A stretch of 64,000 bases of DNA from Bettongia penicillata ogilbyi (taxonomy: Eukaryota > Chordata > Mammalia > Diprotodontia > Potoroidae): assembly GCA_023548195.1 (NCBI GenBank), contig JAJHZJ010000577.1, positions 62,001 to 126,000 on the forward strand, written 5' to 3'. Under the pieces are notes generated by a model. It saw only the letters and a list, made by a program, of their open reading frames with translations, was not told the origin of the DNA and did not search any database. Position numbers and translations under genes: made by a program. This document shows, in pieces, positions 1-12,545 of the stretch (position 1 is its first letter; every line of letters begins with the position of its first letter).

Positions 1-135
1 AACTGCCAATCTGATGGCTGTGAGGTTGAACCTCAGTTACTTTAATTTCAATTCTCTAATTATTAGTGATTTGGAGCATTGTTTTATATAGATGTTGATA
101 ACTTTTATTTCATTTTCTGAAAACTGATTTTTTAC
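1..135 (-). repeat. L1 fragment (ORF2 3' part)
   Basis: The text matches, in antisense, the end of L1 ORF2 seen elsewhere in the window, for example at 10550-10680 and 32500-32600. Shared landmarks are 'ccaatctgat', 'agtgatttggagcatt' and 'ctgaaaactg'. It is cut by the window edge. Confidence 0.7.
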
Positions 136-959
136 AGTCCATTGAGGGATAGCTGTTATTTCTATAAACTTGAATCCGTTCCCTCTTTGTCAACAAGTAT
201 TTATTGAACACCTGCTCTGTGTAAGGCACATATAAGCGCTGGGGATACAACAGGAAACTGGTATCAGAAACTTGCTCAAAGATATTTTTTCTCAGTTATT
301 GTTTTCCCCATTTTAATCTTAATGACTCATAAGGTTAATTCCCTCAGTCCTCTATTTCAGTTTTTATATAAAGGTGCTGCTGTCTTAGGGTAGAAGTTTA
401 AACTCTTTATGATTTGAAATCCTTGTACTGCTTTTATAAATAGATTAGGATTAAAGTTTTTTGAAGTTTGCTGGCATGTTTGTAAGTTTCTGGAGTTGTG
501 CTGCTTGTTGAAAACTACAAATATAAAAAGTTTGTGTTCTTAAAATTCTAAAAAACACAAAGGAAGTTAGAAAGAGGTTATCAGTTAAGAAGCCCCATGT
601 AATTGAAATCTCCAGAAGGAAATGGCAATACTACTGAACATTTGTGTTTGACAGTTCTTTCATCAATTTGTTGGAAGTTTTATATTATTTCAAATATCTT
701 AATCTTTCTCCTTGAAAGCAGTTAAGAGAAATTTGTTAGAATTTAATGTGTTTAAGGCTATGCAAATAAAGTCTCATGAATCATGTTGACTTGTATGCAC
801 TTCTGTGGATTGGGTTTTGGAAATTTATATTTTTTATTACTGCATATCATTTGCTGTTTTGATGAATTGGGGCAGTATGGTTATGTTTTTGAAGATCATA
901 ACCTTGTATGACTAGATGGAGTAGAGAGTAGTTATATTTTTCTTTTGTCACGTCATAAT
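136..959. other. unassigned intron sequence with a short L2/MIR-like scrap
   Basis: Bases about 190-265 resemble the common 'aagtatttattgaacacctg' end of L2/MIR-type repeats. The rest is AT-rich intron in which I recognise nothing. Confidence 0.4.
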
Positions 960-1160
960 TTTAGAGATAGAAGGTTCATTTTATGGTTAAGAGAACTGAG
1001 ACCTAAAAAGTTAAAATGACTTATCTGAGGTCACACAGGTATTTGTGGCAGAGTTGGGATTGAAGTCCAGGTCCTTTGACTCCAAATTCAGTACTCTTTC
1101 CACTGTGCCATGTCATTGTCTCTGTAACTCTGAAGCCTGGCACAATGCTTTGCATGTGCA
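960..1160 (-). repeat. MIR-type SINE
   Basis: Antisense MIR core landmarks occur in order: 'gagaactgagacc', 'aggtcacacaggta', 'gattgaagtccaggtc', and 'actctttccactgtgcca' for the tRNA-like head. Confidence 0.8.
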
Positions 1161-1234
1161 TACTTTGAAAATGGTTATTGGATTGAATTGAGCCTTTCTG
1201 AGAATAATAGGATCACTTCCAGGATCAAATATAA

Positions 1235-2620
1235 AATATGAAATGCCTCCTGGCTTCCCTTCCTTCAAATCCCAGTTAAAATGTCATCTTTTACAAGAAG
1301 ACTTTACTGTTTCTACCCTTAATACTAATGCTTTTTCTCTATTGATTATCTCCAATCAGTTCCCCATCTCCTCACTAAAATTATTCTAAATCTTATTTTC
1401 TCTCCTTAATCTTCCCACATCTCCCCTTTGCCCATCTCTCTCAACTAATGACCTGAGAAAATTGAGACTATTCAAAACCGTCATCACTTTTCACTGTGAT
1501 GATTGCAACAGCCTTCTAATTGTTCTCCCTCAAATTTCTTCCCATTTCAGCTTATCATCCTTTCTGCCGTCAAAGTGATGTTCTTTTAACGTGGATCAGA
1601 CCGTGTCAATGTCCAACTTGTTAAATTAATAACAAAACTCCCTTTTGTCATTAGGATAAAATATAAACCTCTAAGTTTAGCTTTTAAAGCCTTTTACCCT
1701 TGGCCCCAGCCTGTCTTTTCAGCCTCGTGTACTTGTCCCTTGCTTTGTGATCCAGCCAAACTGATTTTCTCTACGTACAGCACAGCATTCCATGTCCTTT
1801 CTCTTGCATTTGCATTGACCATCCTCCATGCTTCGAATGCATTCCCTCCTTACCTTTTTCATAGATCCGTTTCTTAATGGTGTAAATCTTATCACCTTCT
1901 ATGTAAAACTTATCCTGATCTCTCCTGATCAACTGCTGCTGGAGCCCTCTCTGCCAAAGTGCCTTATATTTGAACTACTTCACATTTATTCTCTTCATAT
2001 TTATTTTATAGTATACTTTTAAATACATACTTGCATTCCCCTGTCTGCATGTAAGCTCCTTGACAGTAGAGATTGGCTTTTTTCTTTGTTTTTGTATCCC
2101 CAGAGCCTAACATAGTACCTGGCACATAATAGGTGCTTCATGAATAGCTAATTGCTTTACTATGATTAGGTGAAAGAGTCATTCTTTACTTTTAATCTGC
2201 CCTCCATTTAGCTGCCAGAGTGCTTTTCCGAAAGTGTAGGTGAGCATGTCTCACTCCTACTTAAAAAACTCCAGTCGTTTTCTATTTTCTCCAGAATCAG
2301 TTTTAAAGTCCTGGTATTTATAGCTCTTCATACCTGGCTGTTCCTGTCCTTCTAGGCATTTCCTCCTCAGTTTGCCTGCTGGAGCCTGTTTGCTATTGTT
2401 TGCACCTGACACCAGTCTCCTGAATCCCTGACCTTTTACTAGCTCTCCTTCGGGCCTGGACTATATTCTCTCTTAGTTTCCCTGGTTTCCTTCAAGGCAA
2501 AACTCAAATCTTAATCTTTTTTGGTCCTTGATGTCTTGAGGCAACTGAATACTAACAGGCTTCTGTATTATACACCTTCCATCTTGTGCCAAAATTAGTT
2601 TTCTACCTTGTAATTTAGTG
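1235..2620 (+). repeat. L2 LINE 3' fragments (two or more)
   Basis: The L2 3' end is recognisable in sense orientation: 'ggcttcccttccttcaaatcc', later 'tgtaagctccttgacagtagagat', 'tatccccagagcctaacat' and 'cctggcacataataggtgctt' near 2050-2150. A second, overlapping L2-like run follows from about 2190. Reading frames here are short and broken. Confidence 0.7.
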
Positions 2621-2754
2621 TAAATAAGGGTTTTGCATTTCATATTATAGTTCCCTTACGTCATTGCTAAGTCTGTATTAGAAATTATATTTACTTGATT
2701 ATAGCCATCTTAGCTTAAAAAAGACAAACATCTTGAAGATGTCAGTACAAAAGC

Positions 2755-3010
2755 TAGTTAATGATTATAAAATTGTAGTTTTGAAGGTAATTTAGAAGTT
2801 ATTTAAACAAATTTCTCACATTGTATGGTAGAGCTCCCTTCTGTAGTCTTTCTAACAGTCACCTGGCCTTAGCTTCAGTTCTGCATATGCTGGCCTCTTA
2901 TGGCAGCTCAGTCCATTTTTGGACACTTCTGTTAATTGCCAGTTGAAAAGTATTTTCTTTTGTTGAGTCAAAATAAAATGCTTTTCCCTGAGTTTCTTTT
3001 GAGTTCTGGA
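2755..3010 (-). repeat. CR1/L3-type LINE 3' fragment
   Basis: The motif 'tccatttttggacacttctgttaattg' region matches the same part of the CR1/L3 copy at 38250-38280 ('ttttggacaactctaattgtt'). This is the typical antisense CR1 3' region. Confidence 0.55.
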
Positions 3011-6000
3011 ATAATGTATGATCATGTTTTACTTCAATATCAATGAGCTCATCGTTATGGGCATTCTCTTCAGAAGCACAGATGACAATCTATCCATACC
3101 TTCTCATCCTGTATTTATCTTGTCTGTGACTTCTCCTAAATTTTCCACAGGGGGTCCACCCAACCTGAAGGGGGTTTTCCTTCATATCTCTTTAAATTTC
3201 ACAGATAGCAATGAAGCACAAAGACTCTGTCAGTTATCTTTCACTTTTGCTGTATAACTATCTCACCTCCTTTTCCAGTCCTTTCTGTGAAGATGTCCTT
3301 TCTGTGACTTTGATTAAATAATTATTTGTAGCATTGTAGAATATTCAATACTACCACATAGGTCTCTATTTCTGTTTGGGATTTTTTCACAATTTTAATT
3401 CTTATTCTTTGGACATTGCTATATTCTGTGCTTTGTAGCCATATAACATCACCAAAAAAAAATGCTGTTAAAAAAACAGTTTTGCTTCATTGAAGAATTT
3501 TAGCCACCTTTCCTTCTCTTATTCAATTCTTGGACAAGTTCGTTTTCTACATGTATCTACAAATAGGTACTTTTGGATCATTTCTATGGATTGTCCATCT
3601 CATTGCATATCCTAGTCGGGATAATAGATATTATTAATCCACTTTACTTTTACTGTATGATTACACCAAACTGTTTTTTTTTTTTTGAGTTTTTATTGTC
3701 TTATTTAGGAGGCTTTTCAGAGTTCTGGAACTTGATGTAATCAATACAATGCCATTCACGCAGAAGGACTTCTCTGTGTATGTAGGGAATCCCTCTTCTA
3801 TTTGTTCTCTGATGTCTTATGATGGCAGAGATTTCAGACACACAGCCACATTGAGGCTGGGCACTCACATAGAATTAGATTAAAATATATGTGGGAAACA
3901 GCTAGTAAATAGTAGATCCAAATTTGGAACCATTGTCCTCTTGACTCTAGAACAAGCTTTTTTGCCCCTCCATTGTGACCTTCTTATGAAAATACTATAA
4001 TTGGCATCATTGCCAGATCAATTGATTTGCCATTTTTGAGTTTTAGCGCAGTGTTTAAATAGGTCAGATTCGAATTTTTAAATTTTAGTCCATCTTTTTC
4101 TCATTTTTATTTTTCTAGTTTTGATCTTTGTTTAAAAAACTCTTGATACTATACGCAAGTTAATTGTTTAAAATGTAATCGTTTCCATTTTCTTGTTACA
4201 TTATTCCTTCTGATTCATTTCTTGAAGAAAACATGGTGTGTAGTGTGACAAAGAGGTCTGAGACCCATTTATAATCTTTGGCCTCTCTCATCCTTTACTC
4301 CTGAGCTTTATTTTAAAACTTTTTTTCCCATCATTGACTACTTTGACCTTTGCTTGTCTTGAAGTAACCATATATCAAAGTATATATGGATTTAATGTGG
4401 AATGTCTGAGATTTTCTTAGACTTTCTGTACCTTTTTATCTACTTTACATGCATATGTTGATGCATGTTACACTTTTTTTCTTAGTTGTCTTTGGTAATA
4501 CTTATCATGAGTATGACAAGGTGAGATAACCAGGCATCCCATAAAATGATGCTTCTTGTTTAGACATACAATAAATCCACCTCTTGCCAAATATTTCATT
4601 ACTTTTCCAAGGAGAATCTGTGAGTCATCCTTCTTGATGAAGGATTTCTTGACTTCTTTTTTGCCTCAGGTTTTATTTAAAGTTATAATATCAAGATTAA
4701 TATAAATATTCAGTTCCTCCAGCATTATGTCCACTCCTTGGTCATTTGACAAGGCTTACACATTTATAATACGAGCAATATAGTTAATGGTTTAAAAGCT
4801 ATGTAATTTTTTTTTAGCATTCTTGTCCTTTTTTTCCACCTTTCTGTCACCATCCTTGCAAAGGAGTAGGGGAACTTCACAGAAGAGAAGACCATTTTAT
4901 ATTTTCTTTTGTTTATCTGCATCTGTCACCAAAGTATAGTTATCATCATCAAGTGATTAGTTTGCTAGTGATAAAGCCCTCTGTGCTGGTTCTGTGCTGG
5001 TAGGCTGGTTCTGGGAAAGGAGATATAGTCAACTGTTGGGACCATTTAACTTTCCTACCTGTGCACAGTTCGTATGAAAATAATTTGCACATGCATGAAG
5101 GCTATATTTTTTTTTTGAGAGTATTAGAAGGAATTAGATTGATTGACTACCTTTTTACCATTGCACAATTGATTGAAAAATGAAGCATATAAGTACTTGT
5201 TGTAATAGTTTGGTGACTATAATTGTTTTTTTAAATTTGGTAGGAAAAAAGGGCTCTTCTCCAAAACTCTTAGACATTCCTTATGTCTTAGATGACAGCA
5301 ATAATTTTGTTAAAGTCTTTTAATTGTTAATCTCAAATTAAAGTCTTTTAATTGTTAATATCAAATTAAAAATAAAATAAGGAGACTTTATTTGCTAAAG
5401 GTTTTAGCCACTCTCATGGAGGTGATGCATTGCAGAGTCCCAAGTGGAGGAGGGATTTCTTACAGATGGGGCCCTTCCAGTGTTATTGTTTGTAGATGAA
5501 AATTGTGCTGACTGCATCAATCAAGTCTTGGAACATTGTAAAAACCCTTGAATGAGAGCCATAATCATTCAAAAATTTGCCTGTCTGCACAGGAAATTCT
5601 AGATGGATGAGGAATGTCTACTCTTCAGAATATATGCTGTACAGTTGAATGTACAACATATATAACTTACCCATCAGTATATGTATCTTATACAGATACT
5701 ACAAGTAGATACGAACTATCTCCAGAATTAAAGAGAGAGCACAGCAGGCTTGATTGCTTTGGGAAACTGCAACATTCTTTTAATGACTTAATATTTTTTC
5801 CTGGAAACAAAGGCAGATTTTTAAAGCCCAACATTTTTCTCATGTCTTGAGATGTTACAGTCTCCAAAGATTTCAAGTTGGAGATCTCAAGGGTAATGGA
5901 AAACCACACAGTTGACAGGAACATGTTATGTAGTGCATTTCAAGCAAGAAATTATAAAGTAAAGTAGAATAAAAGATACCACTAAAAAAACCATATGAAT

Positions 6001-6639
6001 GAAAAAAGAATAGAAGCTGATCATGTGTTGAGAGACAGATAATGGAACAGTCCTGTTTGCTGTTTTAGTCTTTTTTATGATATCAAGAAAAAAGTGAAAA
6101 GTCTTGTACTTTTGGTGCCCTCCTATGCTGAACTTAAGAGGACAGATCTCATGGATGGACTGATCTGCATTGTTAGAGTATACTGACATGAATGAAATAG
6201 CAGATATTTGAGAATATTTTGAGTTTTGTATATTAACTACTGTTATAGGAATACCATTTCTATTATTTTTTTATTATAATTGTACAATATTTAATTTTAT
6301 TATGAGTTAAGTAGATTTTTGTGGACTGGCCTAATACTCTAATCCTCTTTTGTGAAATCTTTTCTGTTAGAGAAAATGGGTTCTGAATTCCAAGTCATTT
6401 GATTTGTCAACATTAAGTGGTGTTGGCCAAAGCTTGCAAATTGAGGGCATGTGATATTTCATTTTCTCACCATGCTAATAGAGAGTTTACTGTGCAGTTG
6501 TAAAACAAAACAAAAAAAACTAAACTTAATTGGTTTCTTAAGTACAAAATAGTCATTGTTAATTACTGATAAGGGAACAGTGACATAGAAATCTTGAAAA
6601 TAAGTTATTTTGGACTATGGGAGGTGTTTTCCTAAGAAT
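3011..6639. other. unassigned intron sequence
   Basis: No exon, RNA gene or clearly recognisable repeat family was identified apart from the short tandem duplication at 5310. The 3010-5200 part has the look of an eroded transposable element (short T-rich ORFs, poly-T runs), possibly RTE-like, but I cannot name it. The small ORFs here (up to 87 codons) lack recognisable domains. Confidence 0.35.
5310..5365 (+). repeat. 28-bp tandem duplication
   Basis: A 28-base unit beginning 'ttaaagtcttttaattgtta' is present twice head to tail, with a single visible difference (tctcaaa versus tatcaaa). Confidence 0.9.
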
Positions 6640-9370
6640 ATATTTTTTTATTTTAATATTTTATTTTTTTCCCAATTTCATGTAAAAACAATTTTAACGT
6701 TCTTTTTTTTCCTTCAGATTTCATCTTCCAAATTCTCTCATTCCTCTCTTCTCCTCCGCATTGAGAAAGTAAGCAGTTTGACATAGGTTATATATATGTA
6801 CAGTCATGCACAACATATTAACATGTAAGTCATGCTATGAAAGAGAATGCAGACAAAAAACCCCAAGAACAGTAAAGAATATAAAGAAAAAATATGCTTT
6901 GATTTGCATTCAGACTCCCTCACTTCTTTGCAGACGGACAGCATTTTTTGTCATTAAGTGCTTCAGAATTGTCTCTGATCATTGTATTGCTGAGAATAGT
7001 TGAGTCATTCACAATTGTTTATCGTACAGTATTGCGTTTTTGAATACAATGTTATCTTGATTTTGCACATTTCACTTTGCATTAAGTTCATGCAAGTTTT
7101 CCCAGGTTTTTCTGTGAGAGTATCTTGTCCATCATTTCTTATAGCACAGTGGTATTCCATCACGATCATATACAACAATGTGTTTATTCGTTTCTCAGTT
7201 GATAGATGTCCCCTCAATTTCCAATATTTTTTTTTGTTTTTATCTCTTTGGGCTACAGATCTTGTAGTGGTATTACCAGGTCAAAGGGTATACATAGTTT
7301 TATAGCCTTTTGGGCATAGTTCCAAATTGCTCTGTAGAACGATTGAAATTAGTAAACAGTTTCACCAATTGCATTAGTGTCTCAATTTTCCCACATCTAC
7401 TCCAACATTTGTCATTCTCCTTTTCTGTCATATTAGACATTCTGGTAGTTGTAGTTCAGAGTAGTTTTAATTTGCATTTTTCTTAATAGTGATTTAGAGC
7501 ATTTTTTACATGATTATAAATAGCCTTGATTACTTGGTCTGAAAACTGCCTGTTCATATCCTTTGACCATTTATCATATGGAGAGTGATTTATGTTCTTA
7601 GAAATTTGATTCACTTCTCTATGTATTTGAGAATTGAGGTCTTTATTAGAGAACTTGCTATAAAAATTTTTTTCACTATAATGATACTGTGTATTTCCCT
7701 CCCTTCCATTTTCCCCATTTTTCCTACTCTTTCTCCTTTCACCCTGTCTATTTTGCTTTTGACTTTCACCTCCCTTATCCATGCTTCCTTCTACCAGGCC
7801 CCTCACTCCCCATTCCTTTTTATCCCTTCCCCTCCTACTTTGGTAAGGTAAGATAGATTTCTACGCCCAACTGAGTATGTATGTTATTCCCTCTTTGAAC
7901 CAGTTCTTTTGATAATAAGGTTCCTGTGCTCTTCCCTTCCCCATCTTTCCCTCTGCTGAAAAATCTTTTTCTTGCCTCTTTATGGCAGATGGTTTACCCC
8001 ATTCTCCCTCTCTCTTCTTCTCCCAGTGCATTCTTTTTTTTTTTCACCCCTTAATTTTGATTTTTTAGATAATCATCCCATCATTCAGCTCACACCTGTG
8101 CCCTCTACGTATATACCTAACTGCTCTGATAATGTGAAAGTTTTTAGAAGTTACAAGTATCATTTTCCCATGTAGGAATGTAAACAGTTTAGCCTTATTG
8201 AATCCCTTATGATTTCTTTTTCCTGTTACCTTTTTGTGCTTAAGTCTTGTATTTCAAAGTCAGATATTATATTTAGCTCTGGATCTTTTTATCATGAAGG
8301 CTTGAAAGTCTCTTTTTCATTGAATGTCCATTTTTTCTCCTGAAGAGTTACACTGTTTTGCTGATGATTCTTGGTTGTGATACAACATCCATCATTTTCC
8401 TTTGTTGTCCTATTTGCCAATCTGATAGGTATGAGGTGGTAGCTCAGAGCTGTTTTAATTTACATTTCTCTAATCAAAAAAATTTTTTTCCCATTTGGCC
8501 AATTGTGTTTTTCAAGGCGTTCTTCTCTTCCTTGGATTTTTGTGCCTCTTTTACCATCTGGCCTATTCTGTTTTTTAAGGTGCTGTTTTCTTCAGTAATT
8601 TTTTTTTGCCTCCTTTACCCAGCTGTTGACTCTTTTCCTGACTTTCTTGCATCACTCTCATTTCTTTTCCCAATTTTTTCTCTGCGTCTTTAGTTTGATT
8701 TTTAAAATCATTTTTGAGCTCTTCCCTGGCCTGAGCTCAATTCATATTTTTTTTTGAGGCTTTGGGTGTAGAAGTTTTGACTTTGTTGTCTTTTGACTTT
8801 GTGTTTTAATCTTCCCTGTCACCATAGTAAATTTCTATAGTCAGGGTCTTGTTCTGCTATTTGCTTATTTCTCAGCCTGTTTCTTGCCTTTTATCTCTAT
8901 GCTGAAGTAGGACTCTGCTTCCGGAGTGGAGGGGACACTGTCCCAAGTTTCAGGTTTTTTGTGCAGCTTTTTTTTAGAGGTAATTCTGGGGACCTATATT
9001 TGATTTTTCTAAAGTGGTATGATCTAGAGAATAGTAGTATTTAGTACTCTTCTGTACTGTGCACTGGTGGTTGCTGAAGGTTTGGATAGCTGTGCTAGTT
9101 TCTTAAAGTAAGACAGTCATGATGTTGGCCACATTGATCGACTCTTCCTTTCGTTAAAGATTTCACAAGTTCTCTTTTCAGCCCCAGAACTGTGACCAGG
9201 GTCCTAAGGTGGTCCCAGGCTGCAAGCTGTGGTGTGTTAGTTCTCTTCCTTGCCCCTGGGACTGAGACCCAGGACTGCAACCCAAGATTCAAATGTGGGC
9301 AATGCAGCAGAGTCCTGCCCCTGGTGCCAACAAAGGGACTCCTATAATCTCCTTCAGACCAGTTGTTTGC
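6640..9370 (-). repeat. HAL1-like (half-L1) LINE
   Basis: In antisense the block opens with an L1-type 3' end (A/T-rich tail at 6640, 3' UTR to about 7480, the end of ORF2 at 7480-7680). It then passes directly to sequence resembling L1 ORF1 (coiled-coil-like region about 8480-8720) and a GC-richer 5' leader (8880-9370). A normal L1 would have about 3 kb of endonuclease and reverse transcriptase in between, so the arrangement fits a HAL1 element or a composite of two L1 fragments. A short L1 ORF2-end piece also recurs at 8400-8480. All frames are broken. Confidence 0.6.
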
Positions 9371-9613
9371 CCCCAAAACAATTACATTAGTAACATCAAA
9401 TCACTGGTCACACATGACCATAAGAGATAAAATGATAATATAAAAGTTTCAAATGTGTGAATTACCAAAATATGACACAGAGATACGATGTGAGCACGTG
9501 CTGTTGGAAAAAGAGACCCAAAAGACTTGATTGAAGCAGGATTGCCACAAATCTTCAGTTAAAAAGATAAAATCATTATCTACAAAGCGCAGTAAAGTTG
9601 AGGTGTCTCTGTA
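9371..9613 (-). mobile_element. Tigger1-like DNA transposon fragment
   Basis: The end region of a pogo/Tigger element is recognisable: 'ccccaaaacaatta', 'accaaaatatgacacagaga', 'gtgagcacgtgctgttgg', 'ttgccacaaatcttcag' and the terminal 'gaggtgtctctgta'. Only about 240 bases of one end remain and no transposase is present. It directly abuts the 5' end of the HAL1-like block. Confidence 0.8.
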
Positions 9614-9734
9614 TAAAGTGCCCTTACCCTTCAAGGTCTGAGAATATCTTAACATCGTCTTTGTATAAGTCTGATTTCTCCATTTCTACAAGATAAGGAC
9701 ATTTGAGAATAAAACTGGTATCTTAATAGATAAT

Positions 9735-10775
9735 AAAAACAACAGCTTTTCTTTTTTTAATGTTAATTTGTTTTCACTTTTCTACAGTCACTTCCATAAA
9801 TTTTAGATTTCTCTACTCCCTCTTTCCCCCAATGAGATGGCTTGCAATATTATGTAAATTCTACACATACATTCTTATTATATGCATTTCCATATTAGTC
9901 ATGTTGCATTGGAGAACTACAGTGAGTGGGAGAAACCATGAGAAAAACCCAAACAAAACAAAACAAAACACAAGAGAAAGTATTCTGCTTCATTCTGCAT
10001 TCCAGTTCCATAGTTCTTTCTCTGGATGTGGATGGCATTTTGCCTCAAGCATCCTTTGGGAATGGTTTAGCTCCTTGCATTGCTGTGAAGGGCTAAATCT
10101 ACCAGAAGAATTCCTTGCACACTGTGATTGTTGCTGTGTACAGTGATCTCCTGGTTCTGCCCCTTTCACTTAGCATCAGTTCATGTAAGTCCTTCCAGGC
10201 CTCATTTCTTTTAGCACAATAGCATTCCATTACATTCATATACCACAACTTGTTCAGCCATTCCCCAGTGAGCATCCCCTCGATTTCCAGTTCTTGGCCA
10301 CCACAAAGAGAGCTGCTATAAATATTTTTGTACATGTGGGACCCTTTCCCATTTTTATGATTTCTTTGAGATACAGTCCTAGAAGTGATATTGCTGGGTC
10401 GAAAGGTATGCACTTTTTTGTAACCCTTTCATAGTTCCAAATTGCTCTCCAGATTGCTTGGATGAGCTCACAGCTCCATCAACAATGAATTAGTGTCCAA
10501 CTCTCCCACATCTTCTCCAACATTTATCATCTTACTGTTTTGTGACATTAGTCAATCTGATAGGTGTGATATGGTACCTCAGAGTTGTTTTGATTTGCAT
10601 CTCTCTAATCAATAGTGGTTTAGAGCGTTTTTTCATATGACTATAGATAACTTTAATTTCTTCCTCTGAAAACTGCCTGTTTATATCCTTTGACCATTTA
10701 TTAATTGGAGAATGACTTGTATTCTTGTACATTTGACTCAGTTCTCTGTATTTTAGAAATGAGGCCTTAACAGCT
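9735..10775 (-). repeat. L1 LINE 3' end, 5' truncated
   Basis: Antisense to the 3' part of the full-length L1 at 41249-47842. The 3' UTR (9930-10090, matching 47480-47650) and the end of ORF2 (10100-10770, matching 46850-47420) follow in order. The element is truncated near 10775. Confidence 0.85.
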
Positions 10776-10799
10776 TTTCTGAAAAGGGAAAATTGGCAA

Positions 10800-11045
10800 T
10801 TTATATAGCTCCAAATATGTGCCAAGGACCATACTAATATTTTACAAATATTATCTCAGTTGATCCCCACAACCCTGCAAAGTAGGTACTTATTCCCACT
10901 TTATAGTTGAGACTGAGGCAAGCAGAGGTTTAAGTGACTTGTTCAGGGTCTCCCAGCTAACAAGGGTCTGAGATCACATTTGAACTCAGAACTTCTGGTT
11001 CCCTGCATAGTATTCTGTCCATTATGCTACCTGATGCCTCATTAT
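10800..11045 (-). repeat. MIR-type SINE
   Basis: Nearly complete antisense MIR: 'atgtgccaaggacc', 'tatctcagttgatcccc', 'gtctcccagctaacaagg' and 'gaactcagaacttctgg' occur in order. Confidence 0.85.
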
Positions 11046-11584
11046 TCTGGTATGTCACTTTCGGCTATAATACCTATAGTACGTAGTTTGAAAATTTAAT
11101 TGCCAGATAAGAGTTTATACTATGTCAGGACCAGGCATCTCTATAAACCAATACTGAAAGCATGTCTATTCTTAAATTGTTGGAAAAATCTGTATCACTA
11201 ATTCAAAGCATCTATTTTCATTTTTACTTTTTTTTTTAATTTATTGATCTGAAAACTATTGTCATACATACACATCACAGTGAAATAGAGAATCTTTAAT
11301 ATTCTAATAAGACATAAAACATTCCAACAGTTTAGTGTGGTGGTGTGACTAAGGAAATAGCATCAGAGAGGTTAATTATGTCTCATCTCTCTCTTCTACT
11401 TTTTTTCTCATAAAATGCTGATAGTGTTGACACGATTAGAGGAAAAAGCATTTGGAGGAAAGAAGAACAAAATAAGTAGGCATGGATATAGTCATACCTA
11501 TAATGTTAATTTTATGAATTGGATTGTATTCCAAGTTTTTTTCCCTCCATATGAATGAATTTACTGTAATCTTTACTCTTGTTT

Positions 11585-11845
11585 TTTGTTGAGTTGTGTT
11601 TTAGTCATGTGTAACTCTTCATGACCCCATTCAGAGTTTTCTTGACAATGGGTTTGCCGTTTTCTCCAGCTCATTTTACAGATGAGGAAACGGAGACAAA
11701 CAGGGTAAAGTGACTTGCCCAAGGTCACATAACTAGTAAGTGATTGAGGCTAGATTAGAATTTTTAGAAGATTTATTAGAATTAGATATCTTCATTAGGA
11801 GGATGAATCTTTCTGACTCTAGGCACTTTATCCACCTACCTGCTC
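11585..11845 (-). repeat. marsupial tRNA-derived SINE
   Basis: Antisense copy with the tail block 'aactcttcatgaccccatt', 'ctcattttacagatgagga' and 'cttgcccaaggtcacata', ending in a degenerate head at about 11820-11845. The middle is interrupted by about 50 bases near 11760-11810. Confidence 0.8.
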
Positions 11846-12339
11846 ACTTTATTTTAATATAAAGGTTTTATACTTCGTAGAAGTGGGCCTTCCACACTAT
11901 TTGTTTCATTTATTTATTTTTCCTACCAAAACAAGTGTCTCTTGTGAGTTTTACTTTATGGTAAATCCTATTGTCGTTAGCTTTTGCTTTGTTTTGGCAA
12001 GCTTTGTTAATTCTAGACTAGAATTTGGAAATGCTGACAATTAACAATTAGGTTAGGTGGTTAATGCTTGATAAGAACATGGAGCAGGGAGCATGGTGGC
12101 TATATCAGTCTGGTTTTTCTGAAATCTCATTTACAAAATGCATAGCAGTTCAGAAGCTTCAGGGTGGTATTTTGTATTTGCTTTCATCTGCATAGCTAAG
12201 TTTTCCTTATTCTTAGTCCTAATCTGCTTGGGCACTTTTCCAAACTGGATACCCTCACTTCCTTGGAACCCTTATAGTACTATCTTAGGACATTTATCGT
12301 ATTTTGCATTATAAATAGTTATTTGCCTACTTGTGTAAT
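11846..12339. other. unassigned intron sequence
   Basis: AT-rich intron with no recognised exon or repeat family. Confidence 0.35.
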
Positions 12340-12545
12340 GTAATGGAAAAAAAGCATCAGACTTTGTGGTCAAAAGAACTAGCTTTGAATCCTTTCTTTT
12401 CCATTTATGTATGTGCCCTTGGATGAGGATTTCATCTCTCTTATTTTATTACTTCATTTGTCAAATGGGGATAATTTATGCTTTACCTGGCTCACAGGGG
12501 TGTGAAGAATAAAATGAGATAGTGCTTAGGAAAGTATTTGGTAAG
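12340..12545 (+). repeat. MIR-type SINE
   Basis: Sense MIR landmarks: 'agctttgaatcc', a degenerate 'tgcccttggatgaggatttc', 'ttcatttgtcaaatgggga' and 'ataaaatgagatagtgctta'. Confidence 0.75.

Noticed and set aside
8358..8693. 111-codon + ORF, Phe/Ser-rich
   Set aside because: Antisense to the ORF1-like coiled-coil region of the HAL1-like element; a by-product of its A/G-rich sense strand.
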